A stretch of 64,000 bases of DNA from Chloroflexota bacterium (GCA_020161935.1 JAIUNI010000010.1:62001-126000), one strand, 5' to 3'. Positions 1-10,637 are shown, numbered from the stretch's first letter. Translations and numbers: made by a program. Notes: generated from the sequence alone by a model not told the origin.

Positions 1-69
1 AAGCAATGCTATTGCTATTCCCAACACAAATATTATCATGCGTTTCCGTTTTAGATTCACATTTGACAT
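1..69 (-). CDS. Partial secreted or membrane protein (N-terminus only)
   Basis: Reading leftward from an ATG at 69, the first 23 codons encode a basic N-terminus (KRKR) followed by a hydrophobic run (MIIFVLGIAIALL) typical of a signal peptide or first membrane segment. The rest lies outside the window. It follows the RHS gene on the same strand after about 150 bases, so it may share its function, for example as an immunity or surface protein. That is inference from position only; no family can be named. Confidence 0.45.
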   Translation of the reverse strand, partial: MSNVNLKRKRMIIFVLGIAIALL

Positions 70-219
70 CATAATTGATTAGAATAACTTAAGCTTACCT
101 AGCCTTACTATTTTAACGATGTACCTGTTGTGAGCGATGACAATAGACACTTCGTTATAAATTTTGGCTTTATATTTGCACAGTACTTAAGTCTAACTTA
201 AATCCTCTCTAATTTAACA

Positions 220-3200
220 TTAGTAAATGTTTCCATCAGCATCCATTTGGTATTCTTCTGGAAACAATGTGTCATAAGTCTTGCTTTGCAGACTGGTAGA
301 AAGTTGTAAAGTCCAATTGTCTATGAAATTGCCTGACTTCCGTGTAGTAGGTGTATTACAGGGAGGATGCATGACCGATTGAGGTTTGGGATAACTTCGT
401 CGTGACGCTCCAACCTTTGTAAGCATTGGTCCAGCTGGTCCGCAAGTCATACTGTAACGCATTGTAATCTCTGCATAAGAATACCAATTAAACGGTTTTG
501 CCCTGCCTGCCTCTTCCAGTGCAATAAAGTGACCAACACGAAGATTCATTGGGTGTGTACCCGTTGCTGTCCCACCTGAATTACAACCACCATATAACCA
601 ATCATAGTAATCATAAAATTCTACAGGTGTTGTAAGGTCAAACGTACCAGTTGCACCTAAGAAGTTACTATTGCTTATTGTACTAGGTGCTGCACTAACA
701 ACGCTAATTCCACCATAAGCTAGATAATATGGGTTTTGAATACCAACAAGTTTTTCATATGGTGTACCTTTATCATTGAAGAGACCCACCCCTTCTTTGC
801 CGGGTCCAGGTAGGCCGTAGTACCATTCTGGAATTGGTATTGGTGACAAGATATTACGATTCTCCTCTGAGATTTCTCCTCCAAAGGTGCGTTCAGTTCG
901 TATACCAGTATACGGGAGAATATTCCCGATTGTCATACCCGAGGTAATGTTACAGCATCCGCCAGTGCATAGTCCTTGGAAAATAGAGCTTTGCTTCAAA
1001 TTCTGTTCAATATGGTATTCTGTCAACGAATAAAAAATAGGGTCTAACCAATCATATGCCCAGTTATCAAAAGTAGAACCACTTGCATCAAGATAATGAG
1101 CAAGTAAGGTAGATGCCGCACTTCCACCTGATGTAGGTGCCCAAACTCCAAGTAATGATGAATTGGTCTGAATGTCCCCAAGACGATTTTCGATTCGGTC
1201 CAAGCAAGCTGAATCTTGTATACCTGGATTATTAGTATCACATGGCAGAGCGCCAGTACGATCACTGTATCTAACTGGATTTCCAGCTGCATATTGATAG
1301 AGATCAGCTCCTATTATCGAATCAGCACTAATGAATATCCCAAGCAAAGGAGAGTAATAACGACTCCGCATATACGTAAGGCCATTATTGTCCAATGGTT
1401 CTCCAGTAAAATTGTAATTGGTTTGAGATAACCCAACATGACTATACATATAACCAAATGGATCATAGTTCTGGCTTTCGACAATACCTATTGAGGTATC
1501 TACTACGGCACGCACCGATCCTAGCCCATCTGGTACCATCCATTCCCAATTGTTAGAGGCGTCCTTATGGGCATGTATACCGCGCAGACTGTGAATATGG
1601 CGCGTGGTATTCACACCCGTTACTTCGCTAAGAACGACACTTATCCTTGACTCAGTATCTAGCAAATACTTCGTTATCACACTGTTGAAAGTTTGCTGCA
1701 CTCGCCGTCTATCCCCATCGTATTTGTATGATACACCCCCATAGGACAAAAGGCGGTTGGCTTTGTCCCATGTGTAGGCGGCGCTACCATTCACCTGAGT
1801 AAGATTGCCATTCGCATCGTACTCATAGTTGTTCGTGCCGTCATTGATCAGTTGGTTCCCGGCGTTGTATGTGTAATTGGTGGTTGTCGGTGTCCCGCCA
1901 ATCGTGACGCCCTGCTGCGTGCGGTTGCCCGCGCGGTCAAAGGCATACAGGTAGCTGCGAGTTGGGCTTACATCAGCATAGTTGGCGGTCAATAGGCGTG
2001 AAAGCAGATCGTAGCCATAAGCAATGGTTTGCTGGTCATAGACGGTGTTCAGGATGGCAAGCTGCTTGAAGCGAACTTTATAGCCCGTTGTATTGGCTGG
2101 GTGGCGCTCCGGTCGGTTGCGGATTTCCAGGGTATGCGTCCCGCTGCTGTCGAGGTAGAAGTTAATGACCTTCTCCTCGTTGCTGGCGGCGTAGCCGTCA
2201 AAACTCTCCCAGAGTGAGCCATCAATATACACATCAAAGATGCTGTGGTCGCTGCCTGTCCCCACCGTCAACGCGCCCTCATTCCCGGTGAAGGTCACTA
2301 TCATGCGGGCAAAGTAATCGCTGGTCTGTTTGTACACGCCGCTGTCCGCCCATGTTCCCGTTTCATAGCTGACAGCGCCGTTGGCTTTATCAATTGTGCT
2401 GACGGTGGTGGACGGTCGCGCCAATTGCTCAAAGGCGCTGGTGCGGTTGCCCTGTTTATCGACAGTGTATTGGAAGCGGGCGACCATCTTGTTGCGCTGA
2501 TGATGGCGGATCTGGCGCAGTCGCCCTGCTGGGTCGTGGTCGTAGCGACTGCTCAAACCGTTGCTGCGGCTGGTCGCCACATGCCGTCCGGCTTTGTCGT
2601 AGCCAAATACCGTCTGCTGGTTATCCCAATCGGTAAGGCTGACCAACTGACCTTTGGTGTCATAGGCATAGTTGATTTGCAAGTTTCCCGGCAGCGTCAG
2701 GCGCGTTCGCAAACTGCCCGCGTCGTAGGCGTAGCTCACGGTTTCATCGGTTGTCCCGTTGCCGTCGGTGTCAAAAGCCGCGCTGGTCAGGCGGCGCATG
2801 TCGTCATAAGCAAAGTTAGTTTGGCGGTTGAGAGTCGTAAAGTTCGAGTTCACATATTCGCTCATCGACAGACGGCTGCCAACCTTATCATAAGTCATCT
2901 TGATATGAGGGGTGTCGGTGGCGGTGCTGTACTGGATACTTGCCAGCTGCCCTAACCGATCAAAATCATGGTAGACATCATATGCGCCGCCTGTCGCCAA
3001 ACCGGGATAATTGACGGTCGTGCGCGTTTTGCCACCCGCCACATCGCTGTAGGTAGTCGTCCATTGTTGGGTCGTGCTGCTGGTTATAGGCCGTACCAAC
3101 GTGATGCGCCGATCTAATGCGTCATAGCTATAAGTAATCAAGCGCCCTAGCGGGTCGCGCTGGCTCACTACCCGTCCAGCCTTATCAAAAGCGACATCGA

Positions 3201-6200
3201 CAATAATGTTTAGGTCTTGATTCGTTCCATGCACAATCGTGGTTCCGGCTGTGGCTTGTTTCCACAGCCCACTGTCCCACACCCAATTCTGTGGGTCACT
3301 GCTTCCCTGTACCCCATAACTTTGCACCACACGGAAGCGGCGGCGCAATTTATCGTAACGATACTTCGTGATCATGTTTTCGGGGTCAGTAATCGCGTCT
3401 ACCGAACCATCTTTGAAGTAGCTGGTCACGCTGAAGTTGCCTAAAGGGTCGATGACTTGGGTACGCCGACCGAGTTTGTCATAGGTGAAGGTCATTATCA
3501 GATCAGAATCACTGTCTGCGCCATAGGTGTCCGGCACGAACAACCAATTGCCGCCAGAGTCTTTCGTATCAGGGGCAGGTTTCGTCGGATCGTTGCGCCA
3601 GTTTTTAATGGTTCTTAGTACCCGTCCGGCTTTGTCGTAGCAAGTGTATTTGATCGTAGCAATTAATGTATTCGCGGCTTGGGTAACAGCCACTCGCCGC
3701 CCAACATGGTCGTAAGTGAAGGTCGTTTGTGTGCCTCGTGCGTCAGTGGTCGTAGTAACGCGCCCCGCACGGTCGTATTCAGTGGTTTGAATCAGGTCTT
3801 TATCCGGCTGTGCTGGATTGTATACACCGTCCACATAGTTAATAACTGTCCTGGTGCGTCGTCCAAGAATATCATAGAAATAGCGTGTTTCCCGGTTCAA
3901 AGGGTCAAACGTCTGGTATACCCGCCCATCATTGTCATAGGTCGTTTTGGTGATGATGTCATCATCGGCATTGCTACTGCCGACATAACTATCACTTTCG
4001 GGAGCAGGGCTGCCAGAAATATACGTGCAGTTAGCGATATTTTTCTTGACCCTACCTAGAACATCATAGACCGTCCAATTTTTCCGCCCGTTGGCATCTT
4101 GTGTCCACTGGACTCGCCCATTGCCATCATAAGTGGTGGCGCTTATGCGGTTCTGGTCAAAATTGGTACCCATCGCAATCGCATTTCCTGCGCCATCTTC
4201 CCAACGGTTATTTGCCGTACTATAAAGCCAATTAAACGGATTCGTACTCCCCTGCGGTATGTAGTTGGCAACTGTTTTGACGACCCGGCTCAAACCATCA
4301 TATACACTGAGATTGCGCCGTCCCAGAATATCTTGTGTCCACAATACACGCCCGGTGCTATCATAGGTTGTCCAAGTGATAATGTTTTGATCGTTAGCCA
4401 TTCCATGATTGATAGCGGTGTCGTTTGGAACGCTGCTCCTGCGCCAAACCGTCGCGCTTGCATCCCATGTCCAGTCTTGCGGCTGCGTGGCAAATCCATT
4501 CGCATCCAATTGTTCCACATAGTTTGCAATGGTTTTTGAAACACGCCCCTGAGCATCATAAGCGATATAGTTGATGCGCCCGTTGACATCAATCTGTTGA
4601 ACCACCCGCCCCATCGCATCATAAATGGTTATATCAGTGATGTCCCGGTCAGGACTGTTGTCCGGGGCATAATTGGGTGAACGCGGGTCATCCCCTTCTA
4701 CATAGCCCACATCGCCGGGATTCAAGGCGATTGTAGCGCTGTCTTTGGCAGAACGAACCGTCTTAATCGGACGGTTGAGGTTATCGTAAACCTTAAAGTT
4801 TACATTCCCCAATACATCTTCGGTTTTGACAACATTGCCCGCCGCATCATAAGTCTGCAAACTCCACACATCTTGGTCAGGAGCACTACTGTAGGGGAAA
4901 CTAATGCTGCCATACTCGCTGAGGTCTGGATCAGGTGTCGAATTTGGTGAACCTGCAATGACGACATAATCATTGTTGTAGGGTACAAAAGTGCCACTTT
5001 GAATACTTGCGCTTTGAATGGTTTTGACTAAACGCCCAGCATCATCGTAGCCCATCAAACTGATGTTCCCGAGCGTATCACGCTGTAGCTTGACCATCCC
5101 ACGCGCGTTATACTGCGTATCGGAGATGATATTCTGAGTATTATCTGTGCCGTGACTAATCGTTACTGCCCCACCACCCGTGCCATCTTTCCAGGCTTGA
5201 TTAGGGCTATCCCAAACCCAATTCCCCGGTGCAGCATACGTTGTGCCGCCCGGATTCTTATAGTTATTGATGGTACGAATGACTCTATTGAGGGCATCAT
5301 AGTTGGTATACGTTGCTTGTTCACCCGGAGCGCCTACATTGACCGTCGTTTGAACCCGTCGGCCCATTTCATCGTAGCTGTAATTTGTTACGGGGTTTTT
5401 GATCGGGTCGCTTGGCGCAGACCAATCACGGACATTCGTACTAGAGAGAACATTACCAGCACTGTCGTAGGTCGTTATGTTGCCACAGCACTCACCAAAT
5501 GGACGTGATTGTTTAGTTTGCGTTATCCGCCCAAATGTATCATAGGTGTATGTATTAGTGACTGTATTCGACGCATTTTGCAAATCAACTTGAGCAACTG
5601 ACTGAAGGAGGCCATTGCCATTTCCCGAAGTGTAATAGGTTCGCGTCGTTTTCTGAAGAATTGTGTTTCCTGTACTATCTGCCGGATCAAGTAGTCTTTC
5701 TTCTGTCACACGCCCTTTCGTCGCATCGTAGATAAATTTTTGCCAGTGCAAAACAGTTGTCCCATTTACATCAAAAACCTTGATTTCAGTCGGTAAACGT
5801 GGATTATTGACCGTATCACCATAAATGTATTTTGTTTTTCTTCCCTCAGCATCAATACTGAAATCTAAGGTGTCAATTGGATTGGTGTTATAGCTAAATT
5901 GAGTTTGATTACCGCTCGAATCCACGACGCTTTCTAAGTGTTTACCATCATTACTCCAGTTTAAACGGGTTGAGTTGCCATTCGCATCCTGCTGGTTGTT
6001 TACGCGGTACTTGAGGTCAATTGTCTGCTGACTGATGTGGGAAGCCGCGTCACTACCAGCTGCGTACTGACCCCATTTAAATTGGTGGGTTTTTGTTAAT
6101 GCTACAGTTGTTTCTAATGAATAATCTAAACCGGGTGCAAATTTATAGATCGTATCTAGTAAGGCTGCTGGGTTTGAACCAGTTAGACCGCGTTGCTGTG

Positions 6201-8631
6201 TAATTTGTAGATTCGTCTCAAGAATGGATACAGAGTCCACAAAGAACTCAATATTTCCACTGCTATCGAGTGTGGAAGCGACGAATTGGATTTTGCAATC
6301 TGTAGTTGCGGTTGGTACATAATTGGCAACTGTTAATGTTTGCCAACTATTGGTTGTGCTGGTGATCTGATCAAAGGCCGTCGTACCTGTAATTTGCATT
6401 TTGGCTTTGGGCGAACCACTGGTCAACTTGACATAGATTTTGACCGAAATGGTGTATTGTCGTCCCTTAACCAACCGCCAGATTTGCCCCTGTATACCTG
6501 TGCCAATTGATGAGGTAATCACTCGCCGTGCAAATTGACCGGGTGGAACCTGCATCGTTGATCGCTCATTGGTAGTCACTGCCCCAACGTTTGTCCAGTC
6601 GCTATCACTTTCCATATCGCCATTTACGGCTAAATCAACTTGGTGTGTATCGTATGACAATTTCTCTAGGGTGAGAATGTTGTCGGCGACCTGATCGCCA
6701 TTTGTATCGACGTTTGGGGTTTTTCGATCAATCAACCAATTCACTTGAGACGAGATATTTTCACCACTAGCTTGCCCATAATAATTGTAGGTCCATAAGC
6801 GTGTCGCATTACGGATGTCGCTTACGCTGCCTAGCAGTGCCTTAGGATTAGCACCAACTAACGCTCCATTATTGCGTTCCGGGATATAACCGAGCTGAAT
6901 GTATCGACCCGTTGGTGTTGAGCCTGTTAAATTACTAGCGGTATGATCGCCGATACGCCATAAGAGGTAAGTGTGCCCATATGCTGTCGGTACTCCAGCA
7001 TTCAGAAATGTCGGGTTCTGAATATAAACAAATTGCAGTTTGCGTTTCACTACTGTCGCAGTTGGATCAATATCATAAAAGTCATCAACGACTTCTTTTA
7101 GTTCGCCTAAGGCAAAATGGGTTGATTCTCCAGAATCATCTCCAAAGTAACGATACGTCCAATACTCTTTATTGGGCAAGGTAATTTTGCGGAGTTTCTT
7201 GTTGCTGTCAAACTCATAGCTGGTTTTGTCAGCACTTGTCATAGTATATCGTGCAGTAGTGCTGCCTGAATTAATGGAGATAAGTGAGCTTGATCCCTCA
7301 GCAGCTTGATATTGGGTCGAAGACAGTTGAATATTAAACACAACAGTTCCGCCATTGGGTGACAATAAAACTAACCGAGGAGGAGTTAAGTTTGTTTCGT
7401 CAACCAAACGAAAATTATGATTATGAGTCCAGCCCAAACCCATCAGTCGAAAAAAGGTGTTCGGGTCGTCGGTTTGCTTGAACTGGCGAAAATAACGGGT
7501 AAAATTGAGCGACCCCGCTGGTGTTTGGAGTGACAAATCTGTTAGTTCCAGGCGCTTTTCGCCCAAGCGGAGACTGATAGGATTAGTGCCCATGCTTGAA
7601 TCGAGCGCCGCATCATTAATGGGGCAAAAATTAACGCCGTCATGTACAGGTTCGCTGGTTTCTCGAAACGGGTAATATTGTACGCCTCTTGAAATCGAAT
7701 CCCCAATTCCCTGCAATGTGTTGTTGCTGGGGTCTTCTCCCGACGGGCCATTATTGGCACCCCACCATGTATATCTGGCATCTATGGTTTTGGGGAAAGC
7801 AATGCTCACATCACGAGTAAGGGAAGAGACATCGACACTATAATTGTCAAATATCCGATTATATTGCAGATTGACAGTAGCTCCGCTCCCATTTTCTAGA
7901 AAAAAACACCCCCCTGAATTATTGGCACGATTTAAGAAAATATCACAATAATTGACTGTAAGTTGTCCAGAAGCCCCCCCCCAGCGAATACCTCCTGCGT
8001 CTTGAGCTGTATTGGACGCAATAATACAATGTGTGAGTGTCGCGTTCGCCGATCCACCAATACCACCAACTATCGTTCCTTTGTTGGCAGAAATAACACA
8101 ATTTGTCATTAATAGGGTTCCATCGCTGGCAATAGCAGCATTGGAAGCCTCGTTGCCATAAATTAGACTATCTTCAACAGTAAGGGTGCTTCCCGGCGTA
8201 GAATAAATTGCGCCCCCATAACCCGCATTCATGTCGTTGAGATTATTCAACAACTTACATTGCACAAGATGTAAGGTACCCGCATTACGAATACAAGCCC
8301 CGTGCAATCCAGCGATAGGGTTAATACCGCGTAAATTTCCTGCTTGAAGTGTTAGTCCATTTAGCCTGAGATTTCCTGTACTACCGACGTGGAAAAATCG
8401 CAATGCTGGGGCTGTTGTATTTCGACGAATAGTTGCACCGTTGCCATAAACGACGATGGTTTTGTTCACAATCGGAAATGCGCTTGCGCCATTCGTGTCG
8501 GAGTTGTTACTATTTTCGATCACATACTCTTGATTGGCGCGTAGCTGTATACTATGCGTTCCACTTGAAATACCATTAATTGCGGTAATGGCATCAATTA
8601 ACTGATCAACGGTGTGAGCACGAAATTCCAT
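220..8631 (-). CDS. Giant RHS/YD-repeat protein with N-terminal beta-helix and variable C-terminal tip
   Basis: The 2,803-residue product has three parts. Residues 1 to about 320 resemble a right-handed parallel beta-helix (pectate-lyase-like, with repeated asparagine and glycine turns). A DUF6531-like start (ISLRLGEKRLELTDLSLQTP, near 350) then leads into dozens of YD repeats of the YDxxGR type. The RHS core (GLTYMRSRYYSPLLGIFISA) ends near residue 2,460. About 343 residues of cysteine-, tyrosine- and glycine-rich tip follow, which I do not recognise. In RHS proteins the repeat shell encloses a C-terminal toxin; that role is inferred here. There is no Sec signal peptide. The gene lies 39 bases after a small tail-associated-like gene and a tail-fibre-like gene on the same strand. 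Confidence 0.9.
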   Translation of the reverse strand: MEFRAHTVDQLIDAITAINGISSGTHSIQLRANQEYVIENSNNSDTNGASAFPIVNKTIVVYGNGATIRRNTTAPALRFFHVGSTGNLRLNGLTLQAGNLRGINPIAGLHGACIRNAGTLHLVQCKLLNNLNDMNAGYGGAIYSTPGSTLTVEDSLIYGNEASNAAIASDGTLLMTNCVISANKGTIVGGIGGSANATLTHCIIASNTAQDAGGIRWGGASGQLTVNYCDIFLNRANNSGGCFFLENGSGATVNLQYNRIFDNYSVDVSSLTRDVSIAFPKTIDARYTWWGANNGPSGEDPSNNTLQGIGDSISRGVQYYPFRETSEPVHDGVNFCPINDAALDSSMGTNPISLRLGEKRLELTDLSLQTPAGSLNFTRYFRQFKQTDDPNTFFRLMGLGWTHNHNFRLVDETNLTPPRLVLLSPNGGTVVFNIQLSSTQYQAAEGSSSLISINSGSTTARYTMTSADKTSYEFDSNKKLRKITLPNKEYWTYRYFGDDSGESTHFALGELKEVVDDFYDIDPTATVVKRKLQFVYIQNPTFLNAGVPTAYGHTYLLWRIGDHTASNLTGSTPTGRYIQLGYIPERNNGALVGANPKALLGSVSDIRNATRLWTYNYYGQASGENISSQVNWLIDRKTPNVDTNGDQVADNILTLEKLSYDTHQVDLAVNGDMESDSDWTNVGAVTTNERSTMQVPPGQFARRVITSSIGTGIQGQIWRLVKGRQYTISVKIYVKLTSGSPKAKMQITGTTAFDQITSTTNSWQTLTVANYVPTATTDCKIQFVASTLDSSGNIEFFVDSVSILETNLQITQQRGLTGSNPAALLDTIYKFAPGLDYSLETTVALTKTHQFKWGQYAAGSDAASHISQQTIDLKYRVNNQQDANGNSTRLNWSNDGKHLESVVDSSGNQTQFSYNTNPIDTLDFSIDAEGRKTKYIYGDTVNNPRLPTEIKVFDVNGTTVLHWQKFIYDATKGRVTEERLLDPADSTGNTILQKTTRTYYTSGNGNGLLQSVAQVDLQNASNTVTNTYTYDTFGRITQTKQSRPFGECCGNITTYDSAGNVLSSTNVRDWSAPSDPIKNPVTNYSYDEMGRRVQTTVNVGAPGEQATYTNYDALNRVIRTINNYKNPGGTTYAAPGNWVWDSPNQAWKDGTGGGAVTISHGTDNTQNIISDTQYNARGMVKLQRDTLGNISLMGYDDAGRLVKTIQSASIQSGTFVPYNNDYVVIAGSPNSTPDPDLSEYGSISFPYSSAPDQDVWSLQTYDAAGNVVKTEDVLGNVNFKVYDNLNRPIKTVRSAKDSATIALNPGDVGYVEGDDPRSPNYAPDNSPDRDITDITIYDAMGRVVQQIDVNGRINYIAYDAQGRVSKTIANYVEQLDANGFATQPQDWTWDASATVWRRSSVPNDTAINHGMANDQNIITWTTYDSTGRVLWTQDILGRRNLSVYDGLSRVVKTVANYIPQGSTNPFNWLYSTANNRWEDGAGNAIAMGTNFDQNRISATTYDGNGRVQWTQDANGRKNWTVYDVLGRVKKNIANCTYISGSPAPESDSYVGSSNADDDIITKTTYDNDGRVYQTFDPLNRETRYFYDILGRRTRTVINYVDGVYNPAQPDKDLIQTTEYDRAGRVTTTTDARGTQTTFTYDHVGRRVAVTQAANTLIATIKYTCYDKAGRVLRTIKNWRNDPTKPAPDTKDSGGNWLFVPDTYGADSDSDLIMTFTYDKLGRRTQVIDPLGNFSVTSYFKDGSVDAITDPENMITKYRYDKLRRRFRVVQSYGVQGSSDPQNWVWDSGLWKQATAGTTIVHGTNQDLNIIVDVAFDKAGRVVSQRDPLGRLITYSYDALDRRITLVRPITSSTTQQWTTTYSDVAGGKTRTTVNYPGLATGGAYDVYHDFDRLGQLASIQYSTATDTPHIKMTYDKVGSRLSMSEYVNSNFTTLNRQTNFAYDDMRRLTSAAFDTDGNGTTDETVSYAYDAGSLRTRLTLPGNLQINYAYDTKGQLVSLTDWDNQQTVFGYDKAGRHVATSRSNGLSSRYDHDPAGRLRQIRHHQRNKMVARFQYTVDKQGNRTSAFEQLARPSTTVSTIDKANGAVSYETGTWADSGVYKQTSDYFARMIVTFTGNEGALTVGTGSDHSIFDVYIDGSLWESFDGYAASNEEKVINFYLDSSGTHTLEIRNRPERHPANTTGYKVRFKQLAILNTVYDQQTIAYGYDLLSRLLTANYADVSPTRSYLYAFDRAGNRTQQGVTIGGTPTTTNYTYNAGNQLINDGTNNYEYDANGNLTQVNGSAAYTWDKANRLLSYGGVSYKYDGDRRRVQQTFNSVITKYLLDTESRISVVLSEVTGVNTTRHIHSLRGIHAHKDASNNWEWMVPDGLGSVRAVVDTSIGIVESQNYDPFGYMYSHVGLSQTNYNFTGEPLDNNGLTYMRSRYYSPLLGIFISADSIIGADLYQYAAGNPVRYSDRTGALPCDTNNPGIQDSACLDRIENRLGDIQTNSSLLGVWAPTSGGSAASTLLAHYLDASGSTFDNWAYDWLDPIFYSLTEYHIEQNLKQSSIFQGLCTGGCCNITSGMTIGNILPYTGIRTERTFGGEISEENRNILSPIPIPEWYYGLPGPGKEGVGLFNDKGTPYEKLVGIQNPYYLAYGGISVVSAAPSTISNSNFLGATGTFDLTTPVEFYDYYDWLYGGCNSGGTATGTHPMNLRVGHFIALEEAGRAKPFNWYSYAEITMRYSMTCGPAGPMLTKVGASRRSYPKPQSVMHPPCNTPTTRKSGNFIDNWTLQLSTSLQSKTYDTLFPEEYQMDADGNIY

Positions 8632-8670
8632 TTGCGCTTTGCCTTTTCGTCAACACTCAGATAGATATTA

Positions 8671-9042
8671 TTATTTATTTTGAGCTTCAATTTTGTTTAA
8701 CGGAAACTCATTATCGATTTGCTGCTTCATGACCTGAATGGCTTGCACTTTTTCAGGCTTACCTTCTACAATTTGCTCCCAAAGCGCCAATATCATAGTA
8801 GTATCAGTAATGCCCTTTTGGGCATAGGCCTCGCGTCGCTTGTCCTCAGCCGTTATGGGAGCGTGAACTTTCAAAATGTTTGCCGCTTGAACGCGCTGTT
8901 CATCCGTTACGTCGGGAGAAAAATCAAAACGGACAGTCGCTTTTGTTCCATCCGCAGTTGATAAACCAACAATTGGAAGCCCAGCCTGTTCGAGTTCACG
9001 TTGAAGACGTATCAAATTGACCTCAAAAATTGGATTGATCAT
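8671..9042 (-). CDS. Small phage-tail-associated-like protein (XkdW-like)
   Basis: The 123-residue product begins MINPIFEVNL. The start at 9042 is preferred to an upstream in-frame start because AGGAGA lies just before it and its ATG overlaps the previous stop as ATGA, a sign of translational coupling. The C-terminal half (MILALWEQIVEGKPEKVQAI) resembles short proteins encoded next to phage tail fibres, such as the XkdW type. That is a weak similarity from memory. It sits between the tail-fibre-like gene and the RHS gene and is probably co-transcribed with both. Confidence 0.6.
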   Translation of the reverse strand: MINPIFEVNLIRLQRELEQAGLPIVGLSTADGTKATVRFDFSPDVTDEQRVQAANILKVHAPITAEDKRREAYAQKGITDTTMILALWEQIVEGKPEKVQAIQVMKQQIDNEFPLNKIEAQNK

Positions 9043-10637
9043 ACTTCGATTTCTCCTACTAGACCTGAATTGACGCCTGAACCTGCAAACCAAGATTGTG
9101 CACCGACTCCGGCTCCTATCTCAATCCATTGATAATAGTGGTATCCAATCGATGGAATTTTGGTGACCTGTGCGGTTGCAATCCCACCGCCATCGCCAGG
9201 CGCTACGATGCGGCCTCCAACCAATTCTGAAGCGGGGGTCGTCGTGCTGTCTTCACCAATCCAAACGCTATACCCAATCGAAGAGGTGTGAGAACACAGA
9301 TAACTTACATGAAGAGAAAGATTCAATGCTTTTTCCGCAAGCCCAGTTACGATCTCCACACGGTTGGCATTGTTTCCGAATGCCGCACGTGCAGTAGCCG
9401 TATTATAGTTCCAACTTGCTTGTGTTTCTCGCCGTATCAAGGGCTTATTAACGCGATGATAGCAATTCCACACAAACCGTCTCGCTTGTGAGTCTTCAGT
9501 CTGACCTGCGGTTGAAGTCGTACGAATGGTTCCTAAATACCGTCTGGTTACAGCTCCGCCTTTGACATAAATATTGTCTTGTAACCCAAGTGATACTCGG
9601 GTTGTATTATTTGTCCATGCCAATGCTTCAAGCGTTAGGGTGCCTGCATTATTATATAGAAAGATGTCGTGGTTCGTATTCGCTGCCAATCCTGAAAGCG
9701 ATAGAATGCGCTCAGAAAAATTAGTTTGTACCCAACTAGAGCCGTTATAAAGCGCAACTTGATTCCCTCTAAATGGGGTAAAATACAAGGTCGTGGCAGC
9801 CGTTACATCACCGCTCGTGACAGGGGTATTGCTTGTCAAAGTTAACCGCCCATTACAGGTTTCTGGAATAACCGCTGCTCCCCCCACCGGGGTTTCGACA
9901 CCATTCCAATCTTTGATATACAGTTTGCCATCTGATTTCGGATACAGCTTTACAAAATTGGAAACGGGCGTACTTGGCGAAGATGCTTGAGTTTTTACTT
10001 CAAGGAAGTCTTCCAGATGAATTGCACCGGGGCCTTCTGTATAAATTGAATATGGATTGGTGATGGTTCCAGAGTTATTCAGTTTGACTTTAAGACCCAC
10101 GGCATCCGTAATGATTTTGCCAGATGCATTGGTGACGGCGACGTGCAATCCAGTTGCTTTCGGCAATGCTGATGCACTTGCACTAGCATCGTTAACCACT
10201 TCAATATCCCCACCCCGCAGTTCGGCACCTGCTGAGGGTGTTGCTGTATTCAGGTTTGTAACTTTGACGCGCAAAGCGCTATGAACAGCACTAATAACAC
10301 CCGACCCTCGTAATTCGAGTTCAGTGACTATCCATTGAACGACACTATTTAGAGTTCCCGCAACCCGGCCTAAAGAGTGAAAGCCACGCTTGGGTTTGGT
10401 GGTTGAGGTGTCATTGCGATGGGATTCAATTAAGGCATCTGGTGAGGCTAGTCCAACGTCATCGCCAACTTGTAGGCGTCCGTCGCCCGTGACTTGTGAT
10501 AAGGGTGGATTGGTATCAGGGCCGCTGTCTTTCCAACTTTGTAAGGGTTTGGTTTGCGTTGCATTTGCTTTAACTTGAAGTTGGGTTGTATCTTGGTTAC
10601 CAGTAATAATTACATCATTAAAGTTATTAGTAGGCAT
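9039..10637 (-). CDS. Phage tail-fibre-like structural protein
   Basis: The 532-residue protein has no signal peptide. It is rich in Thr, Ser, Asn and Val and shows long beta-type repeats. A segment near residue 230 (SDGKLYIKDWNGVETPVGG) is typical of phage tail fibre or minor tail proteins, where a 'label' beta domain precedes a glycine hinge. The C-terminal ~170 residues form a second beta-rich domain with aromatic residues, consistent with receptor or sugar binding. It is first in a leftward operon with the small protein (ATGA overlap) and the RHS protein. Assignment rests on composition and context; the family is not certain. Confidence 0.6.
   Translation of the reverse strand: MPTNNFNDVIITGNQDTTQLQVKANATQTKPLQSWKDSGPDTNPPLSQVTGDGRLQVGDDVGLASPDALIESHRNDTSTTKPKRGFHSLGRVAGTLNSVVQWIVTELELRGSGVISAVHSALRVKVTNLNTATPSAGAELRGGDIEVVNDASASASALPKATGLHVAVTNASGKIITDAVGLKVKLNNSGTITNPYSIYTEGPGAIHLEDFLEVKTQASSPSTPVSNFVKLYPKSDGKLYIKDWNGVETPVGGAAVIPETCNGRLTLTSNTPVTSGDVTAATTLYFTPFRGNQVALYNGSSWVQTNFSERILSLSGLAANTNHDIFLYNNAGTLTLEALAWTNNTTRVSLGLQDNIYVKGGAVTRRYLGTIRTTSTAGQTEDSQARRFVWNCYHRVNKPLIRRETQASWNYNTATARAAFGNNANRVEIVTGLAEKALNLSLHVSYLCSHTSSIGYSVWIGEDSTTTPASELVGGRIVAPGDGGGIATAQVTKIPSIGYHYYQWIEIGAGVGAQSWFAGSGVNSGLVGEIEV

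Noticed and set aside
2245..2955. A 236-codon open frame on the plus strand within the RHS gene
   Set aside because: It lies opposite a well-supported RHS reading frame in its GC-rich part, with no family features; long antisense frames are expected there.
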